A stretch of DNA of 64,000 bases. It comes from Flectonema sp. DT1601 (Eukaryota; Euglenozoa; Diplonemea; Diplonemida; Diplonemidae). A program made the translations under genes and the position numbers. The stretch covers positions 502,001 to 566,000 of the forward strand of contig OZ025853.1 in assembly GCA_964019425.1 (NCBI GenBank). Reading direction: 5' to 3'. Shown piece by piece: positions 1 through 12,343 of this stretch. Below the pieces are notes generated by a model that saw only the letters and a list, made by a program, of their open reading frames with translations, had not been told where the DNA came from and searched no databases. Positions within the stretch are counted from its first letter, which is position 1. The number at the start of each line of letters is the position of its first letter.

Positions 1-620
1 TGAAATTATTTTCCTACACCCGACTTGTGACTTGTGACTGTGCTTCGAACACGCACGCAAAAAAATAGAAAAAAAAAAAAAAAAAACAACAACAGTGCAT
101 CGCTCTCACCCCCATATAATGCCCCCCTTACTGTGTGATTGTTGAAGTAGTAGTAAAATAAGAGTGACGGGTTACACCCTGGTAGATAGGGAAGAAAAAA
201 AAAAAACAGAATAAAACAAAACACCTGTCAGCACGAAAGAAGAACCAAAAACTGGGAAATTTGCATAGAAAGCACATCCCCTGTTGCGTCTTACGCTTTT
301 ACATGCTACTAGTATTGTGATGGTTTTAATCTTGTTAAAGTTTTTTTTGCCCTCACTTTCTAAGGTTAACAAAACAGTAATGTTTGTGGAGAATGATTCT
401 GTGTTGAGTTAGTTTAGTCAGGTAAGGTGAGGTGTCTGTTTAATTCTTCCACATGGCGCACAACATTAGCTCTTCTTGCGTCCTTCTCAATGAATGAATA
501 AACAATAGAGATGGAGGAAGGGGGTGGAGTTTTCTGTCTTATAAAAAAATGACGTTTAAAATGTCGATCGTCGTTATATTTTCATTACGTTCCCTCTTCA
601 CAGTCCGCAGATCATAAAAA
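1..620. other. Spacer / leader region without a recognisable gene
   Basis: No open frame here looks like protein; the short frames are driven by A and T runs. A pyrimidine-rich stretch with AG at about 590-608 lies just before the Sm-like start and could be its leader acceptor. Confidence 0.6.
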
Positions 621-836
621 ATGTGCAGCTCAAAAATACAAAACCCTAATTCTCAGGCTCCTGCGATCACCGCTGAACAGAAAGCGGAAGAGGAGAAAGT
701 TCGCTCTCAGTGGTTGAACAGAACTGTAAAAATAGTAATGACTGATGAGAGAGAGTTGGTAGGTAAAATTGTTTGCATTGATGGATACGGAAATCTCATC
801 CTCCAGGAAGTGGTAGAAACTCGTACTAAGGTTTGT

Positions 837-871
<35 letters not shown>

Positions 872-1078
872 TTGTTGTTTTTTTTTCCCCTTCTAAAAAA
901 CTCCCAACAGATGCTGAAGAATGGCAAACCTGTTGTAAAAGCAGTCGTTCACAGAAACGCCATCGCTCCACCAAAGGCTATAAAAAATATTTCTATCGCA
1001 AAAACTGAACCAGTTCGCAACACAACAACACCACCTCCTGCTGGAGCTAAAGTTGCTAACGGCAAGTCTCAGGGATAA
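621..1078 (+). CDS. Sm-like (LSm domain) protein, LSMD1/NAA38-like
   Basis: Two exons, 621-830 and 911-1078, encode 125 residues; the intron 831-910 has a GTTTGT donor, an internal T run and an AACAG acceptor, in phase 0. After about 30 charged residues there is an Sm fold: WLNRTVKIVMTDERELVGK is strands 1-2, followed by CIDGYGNLILQEVVE, which matches the Sm1 consensus (a Gly, then Asn-hydrophobic-Leu). The Sm2 part after the intron (VVKAVVHRNAIAPP) lacks the classical Arg-Gly. The wording of Sm1 is closer to LSMD1/NAA38, the auxiliary subunit of the NatC N-terminal acetyltransferase, than to the spliceosomal Lsm2-8 ring proteins, but with only one domain to go on this is tentative. The Pro/Thr-rich C-terminal tail is probably disordered. 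The start is the first ATG, in an A-rich context. Confidence 0.8.
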
Positions 1079-1784
1079 ATGTTTTTTTGAAAACGTCATC
1101 TGAGCCAATAAAAAAAACAAACAAACAAAAGCTGTTGAACAGGCTACCAGCAGCAGCTTCTAACATTTAAGTTCTTAAATATAAATAAGGCTCTGTCACT
1201 GTATCTTATACATATTGATAGAGGGTGAGGGTGTGTGAATTATATGTAGGACTATTTGAGTAAGAAACCGATCGGTACCATCCTTTGTTGTGAAGTTATT
1301 TTTTTCCGAGTGATTGCGTGCAAAGTTTAATTCATGTCAATAATATACTTCACGTTCTTCAGAACAGCTGCCTAAAATTTCACCCTTTTCATTGGTGGTT
1401 CCGTAATAATAATATGTTCCATTTTTAAAAGCGGGACACCTTCGGATGAAAAAAAAAAAAAAAAAAAAAACTTTTCATTTTGGAGGGGGCAGTGTTCTGA
1501 AGGAAATGTAGAATATTGTTTATTTTCCCTTTTTTTTTTTTTTTTTTAAAATGAGTTTTGCTGCCACGTTTATTGTTTACTGACCAGCCATCTTTCCCTC
1601 ATGAAATCAACTCCAACTGTTAACCTATTCAGACATCCACACCATACTGATGATGAGAGAATCGAAGTAAAGAGGTATTTCTGAGGATGAACAATTCCTG
1701 TTGATAAATATTAAAGATCCGGGATAAGCTACTTTTACTACTGTTTTTTTTTACAGTCTATCACTATAAAATAATGTAAACAGA
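1079..1784. other. Intergenic region with long A and T runs
   Basis: No + strand gene is seen. On the - strand, roughly 1337-1450, about 37 codons read like protein (for example NGTYYYYGTTNEKGEILGS) directly after a T run, but there is no start codon. The tract TTTTTTTTTACAG at about 1744-1756 lies 29 nt before the next start and is a good leader splice acceptor. Confidence 0.5.
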
Positions 1785-4700
1785 ATGAAGTACGGCTCCG
1801 ATGCAATCACTTCTCGTAGTGCAGCGTATGCGATCGAACTAACATCTCGTGAGATAACTCCCGGAGGAGGAAGAGGTCATCAATACGACAGCGATCATCA
1901 GGTTATTATAAGAAAGAAGAAAAAACGAACAAAACGTCAAATCGCGTTAGACTTTTTCCCTGCTGTTGTTGGTGTTGCCAAAGAAGAGAACTTACTGTTG
2001 AAGACTCTGAGGGCTGTCTCACAGAAGCGGATTAGAGGTGCGAGAGGTGGAGAAAATGAAATTCAAATCGGAAATATCTTTAAAATAGTAACCTTGATTG
2101 CTGAGCAAGAATCGAAAGATCGCAAAGATTTAACATCAGCGTCTCACTCTGCCGTTGAGGAGATGCAACACGCTTTCTATTCAGATTGCCAAACTGTTAT
2201 GAGTCTTGTCTTCAATCGAGAACGTGGTGCTGTCACTTCAGATGAAGACAAAGTTAGACAATCACTTCAGAGGTTTGAAATATGTTTCAGAAATCTTTTT
2301 GAACAACTGACTTCCTTCTCCCTTTCAATTATCCTTCAAGAGTACAGTTCCTGGAAAAGACTAAACACACGTCATATTCAGGATTGTTCATTCATTACCT
2401 GGCAACACAGAGTTCTGTCTGCAATTCGTTCTGAACAACATCGAAATCGAAGAATCATATCATCGATCCAATTAAATAATTTACGACCATTAGGTGTTAC
2501 TCATCGTGTCTTTCAGAGACACATATTTCTTCTTCGCCTTCATTCGGTTACCTCGATAGTAGTTGCTGCTGGTATGAACTTGTAAAATAACCTGACTTTT
2601 TTTTTTTGATGACAAATCCAAAAAAAAATAAATAAAACAGCAATCGCTTCAATGTGCTCGGAGTTGGCATTCGTATTACGAAATGAGCGAAAATGTTTGT
2701 GGGAGTCAGCCGCCTTAGAAATGCAATCAGAATACAACCATTGTCTTATCGCAGTTATTGAAGACTACCAGCTGGGAGCAACACGTAACCTGATGACCAT
2801 CATACTATCAGAGTTACTGAGACAGGAAGAGAATTCGATTAAAATAATATTTTTAAAAAGAGAATTGAATGAGCGAATATTAATCATCAAATCTGAAGAA
2901 CAGTTTCAGAGAAAATGTGAAATTATCTACAACGGAATTCCACAATTGGCTGATTTGGAAATATCTGCGTACACCTCTCGATTTGAAGTCTTGTTTGAGT
3001 GGTGGATAGAATTTGAAAACATCCAAAGATTAGAGACGACAGATCAAACATCCAATGTTGTTTTGTATATCATTACACCTTTGAAATGTTTTCACGAAAA
3101 CCAATACCAGTCAAGAGCAATGTTAAAGGCAGCACAAACCGATTGTTACAACACAATTTATAATAAACATTTCATCAATCTCGAGCGATGTCATCGATCA
3201 TCTATTAATTCTGAATCAATATCTATTGGTGTTCTGTTGTGTTGTGGACAACGGTTAGCAAAACAAACTTTAGCAACGAATGAATATGTAAAGAGAATTC
3301 AACTTGGTTCCAACACCATGTCTCAACTATTACTGAATAGTGCAATCATACAAGGAATAGGTAAGTGTATTCAGAGAGAGTTTAATTGCTTGGCTGTGAT
3401 GGAGTTGTGTGATTTTGAAAACATATGTAGAAGTGAAATAGAAGACAGTCGCTTAGCAGTCATGGAATCTCTGATTAAATTCTCAACTCTTCAATACGAC
3501 TGTTGGAAAGGTGTCGACGTTGTTGATGATTATCAAAAACGAGAATTTCACACAATTGGTCTGCGTCACCAACTCAGTCCACCACATCTCTCCGTCCTGA
3601 TAACCCAATCAGCTATGTCTGTAGCTCTTAGTTTTGGTGTTAAGAAATCATTATTTGATGAAGAGTGTAGAAATAGTTTTCGATTTTCATTTCCAGAATC
3701 GATGACATCATGGGTTGACATCATTCCTTCGATATTTAAAAATGAAAATCGTCTTATGGTAATCAGAGAAGAGACTCTCGACAGGTGTATTTCCGCCCAC
3801 GAGGCTAACAATTTGTTAATAAAAAAATACATCCAACTTATTCAATATTACGAAACATGTATTAGATGTGAAATTGAAAGAAATGAATTTGAATTTGATG
3901 TTAAAATGTTATTTTTAAGAAGTTTCATTGAGTTGAAAGAATCAGAACAATATTTAGTAATAAAGTCTGACTATGACTTTGTTAGTATGGAACGTGAGGA
4001 ATCTCTACAAACAATTGATTTGATAAATTACAACCAAACTCTACAACTCAACATCGAAGAGGAACAGTCAAGAAACATCACATCAATTACATCGTCTGAA
4101 AATTTCATTTTATTATCATATTGCCGTTGTATTGTTGTAGAGTATTGGTTATATCGGTTTTGTTGTTTGCGTGATTTATTCATCACCTCCACTACTGTTC
4201 TTGTCACTGAAAGAGAACACATAGATCGAGAACAGCTGTGTCGTTATTCAATTTCACAACTACATCAGTATGAGTGGAATGTTTTATTTCAGGAGTGTGA
4301 TCGCAGTATTCTTAATTTAAATATCCAACGTGTTGAGAATTTTTTTAGAAATATCGTTGACCAGGAATCGAACTGCGCATTTGAGAGTATACCGAGAGAG
4401 TCTTTGTGTGATCTGATGAACCTATTTTATGATTGTGTGAGAGAAGAAGTTCTTGTGAATCATAAAATAGATAACTTGATTCCTCTATACCGCGATAACT
4501 TATATTATGAATGCATTGTTGCTGTTGAGGAGTTGGAATGGATAATTCGATTATGTAACACGGAAGCTTTTGAAATCGGTGTTGGAATCATAAATGACGT
4601 CGTCACTATGCCGGGGAAAGTTTTTGAAGGAAAATCGATCATTCAGATTGAAGAAATTAATGAACGTGAACTCATGAATAGGGAATTCATATCCCAATCG

Positions 4701-7700
4701 TCACATCTCATAGCTGCACAGAGGGATAGCTTACTCTGTCTACAGTTTGTGCAGTGCGCTGATCGCTTATTTTTAGTTCAATTATTCACAAGTGATTCTG
4801 AACAACTTTGGAGATATCGTCATCAGATTGAAGAAACCCACAGCCGAGATTTGATTAGTGAAAAATCGAATATTTTTAGAATGACGATTCCACTTTGTAA
4901 AACAGAAAAAATGACTCGACTCGGACTCGAACTTGATGAGACTATTACTGTTGTGGATTTGAATATCGTGTCTGAAGAAGAAGAATTTCATTATGTTGAA
5001 ATGCAGGTGCGGAAAAGTCAAAATCGATTAGCTGTTCCACTTCTTCAGAGCAGGAGTGAAGAGGAATTCAAATTAAAAAAAGATTTTATAGAAATGTCCG
5101 GCACATCGATATTTAATCACATAAATAAACTACATCGACAGATGCTTTCTGATATTAATCTTTCCATTAAAGCTTTAGTTGTATGGAGTACACTATCTCC
5201 GTTATTATCACAAAAACAACACGAAATCGAATTTAATTATCAAAATCAATTTAATATAATGTCTTTTCAGTTTATAGTAGAGTTGGATAGCTGTATTCGA
5301 AATGATCTTTGTCAGAGATCTGATTGTTTTTTTTACTCAATCGAAATGCTTCCGGTTGTTGAAAAGTGTCATCACAATACGATTGCAGAACACATTGTGA
5401 ATGCTGAGATAGTTTTTAGAAATGAGATGGTTGAATTTGAATGTTTAGAGATGGATGACTTGTTTATTTGTAATCAATCAGAAATTCAAATTATAATTCT
5501 ATTCAATTGTTTTAAAAAACAATATTTCGAACTAATTAACTTGGAGACACACGAAAGACTTAACATATCAGTACAACGCCTTGCCGTGACTGAAACATTG
5601 AATCGATTTTTTCTATTTTTTGATTGTGACTGTCAGCTCTCCGGTTTACGAATAACGATTACAGAATCTCACTTTCGTACAAAAATAAATCTAAGATCAA
5701 TAATTGGTAAACTTAATATTGGGTTTAAAAATAAAATGGTAACTGCTAAATCTGTCTTGTTGGAGGCGAACAATCTGAATGTTGCTGTGGTGGCTGCTGG
5801 TATTCTTTTTAAAAAATACCATGAAAATGAGATTAAAAATAGATTTTTTACGTTATTTTCAGAGATGGATGAAGTTGAAAATCTCAACAGAGAATTTATG
5901 GTGAAAATGTGTGATGATGAGTGGAATGTTTTGAGACGGTCGTTTAGGATTCAGAGTGACATTAAAAAAATTATTTTTTTTGAAATTGATGTTCGGTCTA
6001 GCAACTATCGATCAGCTCTATATACATCTGAACACATAAACAGAAACAGTATCATTCATGAGCGTGAAATTGATTTTGGTAACACAATGAAATTTATCGT
6101 TTGTATTTTTGATATTTTTAAAAGAATTCGTCTTTGTGGAATGTTTTTAAGTTCAGACATAGTTATGAAATTAAGCAACACACTAGTACATGCTGTATTG
6201 TCAAATTACAGTTTTATTATTTTGAATTTCGATGTTTGCATGTTGAAATTACAATCCGTAGTAGAACTTTTATTTTTGATAACAAAAAGGATCTTGGATG
6301 ATCTTTTTGGTATTCATAACGTGAAGGATTTGATTGTTTCTTTTATTAATTTTATATTAAAAAACGGAATTAAAGACATATCGGTAGGAGATGCTGAGAT
6401 GATTTATAATGTTGGTATCGATGTAGAGATTGTCATTGTAATTTTGAATTTTTTCAATTCGATGAACTGCTTAGTCAATTCTGAAGTAAAACAACATTGT
6501 GAAAACTTTAATTGTTATATTCCTATTGACGTGAATAATTTTTTAATTCCGAGCATTTCATCATCATCTTCTGTCATAATTGATACTGCGATTTTCATCT
6601 TACTCAACGATATACAAATATCACTTTTAACGACGAATTCATTTAGAGAAATTAATTTATTATTTGAATGTGAAGATGTCATTTTTAACAACCAAATGAA
6701 AAGTTTTATTATTCAGACTACGTCAGTTAATCTCATTAATCATTATTATTTCATTGGTGTTGGTGAATTTCAATTTTATTTTATCAGTTCTGAACAGTTG
6801 TGTAGGAATTTAATTTTTGACATTGAAAACGATCAACGAGATGAAATTATAACTCAAAATTTTGAAATTGTAATTTTTTTAAGTGAATTTGATATTTTAA
6901 AGAAATACTTTGATATCGAAAATGATCTTTTAAAACGGCACTTGGAAGGTGTCGTTGATATCGTCTCTGATCATTTCATTAAATTTCAGTCTTGTGATTT
7001 AACCGACCAACTACATTCAAATTTAAACCCATGCAGCTTAATAGTCATTGAACAACTATTCAGACAACGTTGTCAAGAAAATATATTAAATGATGTGGTA
7101 GAGTTGTATGGTTGTTTTTTAATTAAAGAATTCGAATTAAAAAATAATGAAAGTATGTGTCAGTATATGTTTGAATCAGTTAGCTGTAGACAAATGATAA
7201 TAGTGAATGGGGATGAAGAGTTGCGTTATTTTAAAATACGCGGTTCGTTTGTTGAAAATTATTATGTAATTGTGATGGAGGAGATGGGTCGTTTTCATGA
7301 ATTGTTTTTATTTGAGATAGATGAATATTTTCAAAGAATATTGCTATCAAGTACGTTAGTTTTAACTACGCTACGAGAATGTTGTGAATCTCAAAGAGAA
7401 ATACTTTTTAATGAATATTCTGTTGGGGTTTTTAATTTGTTTTATTTTCATAAATTAAGTATCAAATGCTGTGAAAATAGGGAAAGCGTCCTATTCGAAG
7501 AACAAACCAACTCTTTTGAATTATTTCATAGCATGGTTGCTGATGGTTTAATGATCAAATCCACAACAGATTCTTTTATGATATTCTCAAACGAGTTTGA
7601 ACGATTAAAAAAGTTACAAATAATTGCGACATCAGCATCGACACTTGTTAGTTATTTTCATGATTTTTGTGTTTTTCAACGAAGTTGTATTTCGAATAAC

Positions 7701-9440
7701 TTCAATTCTGTTTTATTATTTTTAAAAGAATGCTTTTTCAGAGATCAAATAAAACTCTCTCTTCAGAAAAATACATCGTCGATAGCAGCATTGTTTTATA
7801 TAGAATTAAAAAAAATTGTTTGTGAAAAAAATTATGAAACAGAAATTAACAAACTCGAAATTGATCAAAACGAATCGAGGAATCGATGCGCCGTAACATC
7901 ATCTCGGGATGAGAATTTTTTAAAAATAAAAACAGGTTGGTTTGTCGAACACCAGGAGTGTTATTTTAATGAACTGTTTTCTGATTATTTGAATTTAATA
8001 TTCATCTCAACTGAATCACTCGATAGATCTTTTATAACTGAGTCATACTACAGCGACATTGTCGCTATTGCAGATACTAATTTCACATCATTGCGTGATA
8101 CCATCAGCAAGGAGAGTTTTATTTCATTTTCTGAAGTGTGCATCTTCGATTGTTGTCACACTACTTTTTTAATGAATCAAACTGAATCTACTTTATCGAT
8201 GAATGAACTGTATGGTGAGATCCTGATGTATAGATTCATTGAAGAAGGAAATTTATTTTATAAAACTACGTTATTTAAGAACACTGACTGTCAAGAAGAC
8301 ATAACAAGACTTTACCTAAAGACTGATGAGAATCAAGAGAGAGCACATATCTTGGATATGTTTTTGATTGATGATGTAGTATCGTGTTTTGAAATTACTT
8401 TTGCAAGTGAGTTGTTTTCTTTAACAGAAACAGCTGAGCTATACGGACGTTTTGGTTTAGTCTGCGATGAAATGTTATCACTCAAGAATGAATACAGCTC
8501 TCTGGTGGTTGGTGATGGTGGTGTTAAAAATATCAAAACGATCACACAATCAAAAAGATATGCAAACTTCTCACTCGAAATAAAAACATTCGAAGAGAGT
8601 TGGGAAAGACTAATGCTAGTTGATCAGTACTTTGGATGCGTCAGAGTTGAAATATCACTTTTAGAAAAATCCATCAGAAGAGATATCGAAGATTCTCTAA
8701 TCGACATTACAGAAACTCATCAAATCCAAAAAACTAAATTAACGAATGCGATTGTTGTGAACAACATCTTTAAAGAAAACAGCAATCGATTGGTATTTGA
8801 ATATAATGACCTCTGGCATCAGTTTATTAAAATTCATACAAAAGGTTTATTCTCTCTCCTTGTTCCTTACGAGGAGTCAAACCGACATATACAAACAACA
8901 GCTCAATTGGTTGAATTACATTCATTATTAACTTGGAGGGAACTTATTGAGGTAACTGACATTAAAAAAACATATGTGATAGAGTTAGAGATATTCAACA
9001 GGGGAGGAGTTGTTAGTTTGGAAGATGAGAGGAGAGACGAGATAATGATTTGGGGTGTTGGGAAGTTAATTGAAAATCAAATACTACCAACGAGTACCCC
9101 AACAAGTCCATCAGTAATGTCTTCAAATGTTAACACGGAAGGTATTACGAGCAGTGCCGAGACTATCCAGTCGTTAGCAACTTCTGATGTTGAAATTTTG
9201 CAGTCAGATTTCAGACTTTCTATTGGGGCGGTTGAACACAAATCGTTTTCAACATTGAAAGAGTCTTTTCAGGAGGAACTTTCTGATATTATTATTATAT
9301 TGGTTGGTGTCGTTCAAGAAAATGAGTCAGAAGATAGATTCAAAATAAAAAAAGAACAATACACTTCAAGAAAAGATCTCTGCACTGAGATTACTCAAAT
9401 ATTCAACCAACTTTTAAAATCTAAAAAAGGAATGAGGTGA
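1785..9440 (+). CDS. Giant protein of unknown function (2528 aa)
   Basis: Exon 1 is 1785-2571 and exon 2 is 2641-9440; the 69-nt intron (GTATGA donor, AAAACAG acceptor) restores one frame through a split Ala codon. I do not recognise the protein. A short basic segment (KKKKRTKRQ, residues about 43-52) near the N-terminus could be a nuclear signal. The rest is rich in Ile, Leu, Phe, Glu, Arg and Cys and poor in Pro and Gly. Short words recur in altered form: YEWNVLFQECDRS and DEWNVLRRSF; repeated REF, EEEF and ENFFRN-type strings. This suggests a long array of degenerate helical repeats, perhaps of the Glu/Arg-rich kind seen in giant cytoskeletal proteins. There is no signal peptide or convincing membrane segment. 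The middle (about 6000-8000) is more AT-rich than the neighbouring genes. The spacing to the next ORF is 208 nt. Confidence 0.85.
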
Positions 9441-9648
9441 TTAGTGAAAATTTCTTTTATATGTGTGTTGATTGTTTTCACAATCGAACGTCGATCCAAT
9501 TACACGGTCAGTACTCAGAGATTACATTGTTCTGTTTTTGTTATAGTAGCGGGAATAGTGATGTTTCTGTGTTCTTATTTTTTTTTTATAAAAATAATTC
9601 TTCAAAATCAGATATTAATTATTTACACAACACACACACCGCATTAAA

Positions 9649-9822
9649 ATGGGCGCCATTCGTGATTTAAAGAAGTCGCTTCCAGGAGTTCACCACGTTC
9701 ACGATATTGCACCGCCACCTTCTGGTCACGATTCGATTATACCAGCGGTAGTTAGCGTTCCGGTAGCAGTTGTTCAGATCTCACATGGGATTATGAGTGT
9801 TCCTGCTGGTATTAGAATGTGA
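9649..9822 (+). CDS. Small hypothetical protein (57 aa)
   Basis: The ORF starts MGAIRDLKKSLPGVHHVHD and ends in TGA; it is below the usual length cut-off for ORF calling. It reads like protein: a basic start, a His/Pro-rich middle, then one hydrophobic stretch (IIPAVVSVPVAVVQI, about residues 30-44) that could be a membrane segment. Upstream at about 9580-9610 a T tract and CAG provide a leader acceptor like those of neighbouring genes. The codons resemble those of nearby genes. No family is recognised. Without conservation data it could be chance, but length, leader and composition favour a real gene. Confidence 0.5.
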   Translation: MGAIRDLKKSLPGVHHVHDIAPPPSGHDSIIPAVVSVPVAVVQISHGIMSVPAGIRM

Positions 9823-10596
9823 GGCACTGCCTCCTTTGAGTGAGTGCTACAAAAAAAAAAAAAAAAATAAAAAAAAAAGGGGTAGATAAATAAATTCAGA
9901 CAACACGTTTATTATCCTTTTAATACTTTACACCTTCCTCTCAGTGGTCAGTTATATCAGCAGAGTCCAAAGCAGGCGTTCACTCCTTGAAGCTGATTAA
10001 CATTCCACGTGAGACGTATCATGAATGAGTTTGTGAAAAAGAAAATAAAAAAAAAATAAATAAATTGATTTCTTCCTCTCTGTTCTGCTACACCTTCCTC
10101 CTTTGAAAATTCATATTTCTTCGACAATTTTTTTTTTTTTTTTTTGACTACCATTCTCACTGGTATCGTTATTAAGAAAAAAACGAAAATAAAAAACAAA
10201 AAAAGCAGACCCATCAGCCTGGCTCTGATGGCTCTAATGGTACATTTGAGGTCCTACACGAATATTCATTTTTTTATTTATTTTATTGATCTTCAGATGA
10301 TGAAGAAAGTGCGGATGCTCTTTTTTTTATTTTTATTATCGTGACTTGTGGCCTTGATCAATAATAATAAAAAAAAAAAGAAACAAAAAAAAATGATAAT
10401 AATAATAATAATAATAATGCAACATTCGAAGAAAACATTCTGGAAACGAAAAAAATTCATTGTTATAAAAAAAATTGTTAAAATTTCTTTTTTTTTTTTG
10501 AAAGCAGGTTACACCACTTCTCCTATGATGTTTCAGACACATAACCAATCAAAGTCACTTTTATTATAATCACATTCTAAAGCACTACTACGAACA
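9823..10596. other. Intergenic region with two short hairpins
   Basis: The region is dominated by A/T runs and an (AAT/TAA)n stretch at about 10395-10420. Two small perfect hairpins with 7-nt loops lie in a 90-nt interval: TACCA/TGGTA (10149-10165) and CCATCAG/CTGATGG (10211-10231). They could belong to a structured RNA, but no named class fits. CAG after a T tract at about 10507, and TTTCAG at about 10532, are candidate leader acceptors for the next gene. Confidence 0.45.
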
Positions 10597-11652
10597 ATGT
10601 GTGGAAGAGGAGCATGCACCCTCAGACCAAGCGATTATTTAAAAGCCCTACGAGAGAAAATAGCAGCAGGCAAAAAGAATCTACGAGGGGATGAAGCTGC
10701 GGAAGGACGTGGCACAGAGAAATATAATATACCTCCGGGATCAAGTTTTCCGATTGTAAAGTGTGAAGGTAACGATCTACTATTACAAGAAGCTCGTTGG
10801 GGGATTACAGGTAGCAGTCAGGGGTATATTGTAAATGCGAGGGGTGAAACAGTTCATGAAAAACCCACTTTTAAATATCTCGAAAGGTGTATTCTATTTT
10901 TATCTGGATACTTTGAATGGGAAAAATCAAATCCAAAAAATAAACAACCATACTACTTCACATCCAACGACAGTGACGTGTTACCTCTCGCAGCTCTCTA
11001 CAACAAGAATCAAAATTCATACACAGTTTTGACTACAGCTGTTCATCCAGATATGTCTTTCATTCATGAAAGAATGCCCGTTGTCCTTAACGAAGAAGGA
11101 ATTACTAAATGGCTTGACACTTCTGTGACGCTAAGTGATTGCAAAGACCTAGTGATATCAAAACAATTAAATTATTATCCTGTTACAAAGAATGTTGGAA
11201 AGACCGCTTACAACTCCAGGGATTGCACAGTCAAAATTCAACTACCACTTCAGGGTAGCTCCTCTTCTGATAAGTCATCGATTCCGACTTTAACTAACAT
11301 GTGGGGTAAGAAGAAATCAACTCAAAGATCACCTCAAAAAGATAAAATAAAGAGACCCCGAGAAGAAGAAATCATAATCGATGATAATGTTTCGGTTGAA
11401 ACGATTTCTGATGACGACTCTGTTGAGATATCAATGGAACCACATCCTCGAAAGGAATCCACTACTTCCCCTCAGAGAGATGTACCGAAAGTAGAAACTC
11501 AGAGAGAGGCACCGGAAGTAGGAAATCAGAATAACAATAATTCACTTTTAGCGAATAGACTGCGATCAGAGTACCTCAGTTCATTACGTTCATCGTTATC
11601 GGAAGATACTCAAAATCCAGGTACACAACCAGCCATTAAGCGTTTGAAATAG
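10597..11652 (+). CDS. HMCES: HMCES-like SRAP domain protein, abasic-site shield
   Basis: A 351-residue, single-exon protein. HMCES/YedK proteins crosslink covalently to abasic sites in single-stranded DNA through the N-terminal Cys2. The sequence begins MCGRGACTL, so the start is fixed by the required Met-Cys. Further family motifs are in order: IVNARGET (Asn that helps position the ring), GYFEWEK (catalytic Glu) and HPDMSFIHERMPVVL (active-site His in HERMP). The SRAP domain covers about residues 1-215. The tail, 216-351, is low-complexity, charged and Ser/Pro-rich; it contains PTLTNMWGKKK, which looks like a weak PCNA-interaction motif, as found in the animal protein. Expected location is the nucleus, at replication forks. 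Confidence 0.93.
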   Translation: MCGRGACTLRPSDYLKALREKIAAGKKNLRGDEAAEGRGTEKYNIPPGSSFPIVKCEGNDLLLQEARWGITGSSQGYIVNARGETVHEKPTFKYLERCILFLSGYFEWEKSNPKNKQPYYFTSNDSDVLPLAALYNKNQNSYTVLTTAVHPDMSFIHERMPVVLNEEGITKWLDTSVTLSDCKDLVISKQLNYYPVTKNVGKTAYNSRDCTVKIQLPLQGSSSSDKSSIPTLTNMWGKKKSTQRSPQKDKIKRPREEEIIIDDNVSVETISDDDSVEISMEPHPRKESTTSPQRDVPKVETQREAPEVGNQNNNNSLLANRLRSEYLSSLRSSLSEDTQNPGTQPAIKRLK

Positions 11653-11899
11653 TATTTGCGTTGTATTGGTATACACTTGGCGGATGTTAATTTGCCTTTT
11701 TTCCCCCCCCTGCGCCTGGTTCTCATCAAAAACTTTGTGTTATCCTATCGAATATCAAAACATACCATTACATTCTGTGGTAAACCTTGATAAGTTTTTT
11801 GATGTGTTGCGTTTTGATTTGATTTTTATTATTATTATTATTTTAATTTTTTTTTGTTAATTCTTCTTCCAAACTACCAAAAAAGCATTTACACAAAAC

Positions 11900-12148
11900 A
11901 TGGCAAACTTATTCCAAAAATTAGGTGCCCCTGTTGGAACTCATAAACTAAACTCTTTCTGTGATACTGTGAGAAAAGATAGTTCTAGTGGAGAAATGCA
12001 GGTCTCGTGTCCGGCAGGAACATCGTTAACAAGCGCAAATATTTGGCCACATACTGGTCACAATGGCCATGTCGTACCTGGAAAGGCAAACGATGCTATT
12101 TATTTCTCTAACTCAAAATATACAGCAACCAATATTTGTTGTAAGTAA
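11900..12148 (+). CDS. Small hypothetical protein (82 aa)
   Basis: Begins MANLFQKLGAPVGTHKLNS and ends with NICCK. It has four cysteines (in SFCDTV, VSCPAG and the terminal CC pair), no signal peptide and no membrane segment. I recognise no family. Upstream is a pyrimidine-rich tract (TTTTTTTTTGTTAATTCTTC) with AG at about 11885. The stop lies inside GTAAGTAA, which resembles a strong splice donor, so a further exon cannot be excluded; however, no downstream frame before the SET gene supports one. Confidence 0.6.
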   Translation: MANLFQKLGAPVGTHKLNSFCDTVRKDSSSGEMQVSCPAGTSLTSANIWPHTGHNGHVVPGKANDAIYFSNSKYTATNICCK

Positions 12149-12343
12149 AAAAAAAAATGAAAAATTAAATTCTACACGAACTTTATTATTCTGTTCTTTT
12201 GTTTAATAACAAAATTAACGTTTTTTTTTTTCTAATTTTTTTTTTTTTGTACACGATTACCCTCTTTAATAATATAAATTAATTAGTGTCCAGGTCATAA
12301 TTATACTCATCTCACCAGGACCTACAACGAAAACAATAACTAA

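Noticed and set aside
9437-9670. Open frames overlapping the end of the giant gene
   Set aside because: They overlap the true small gene at 9649 in other frames and are low in complexity.
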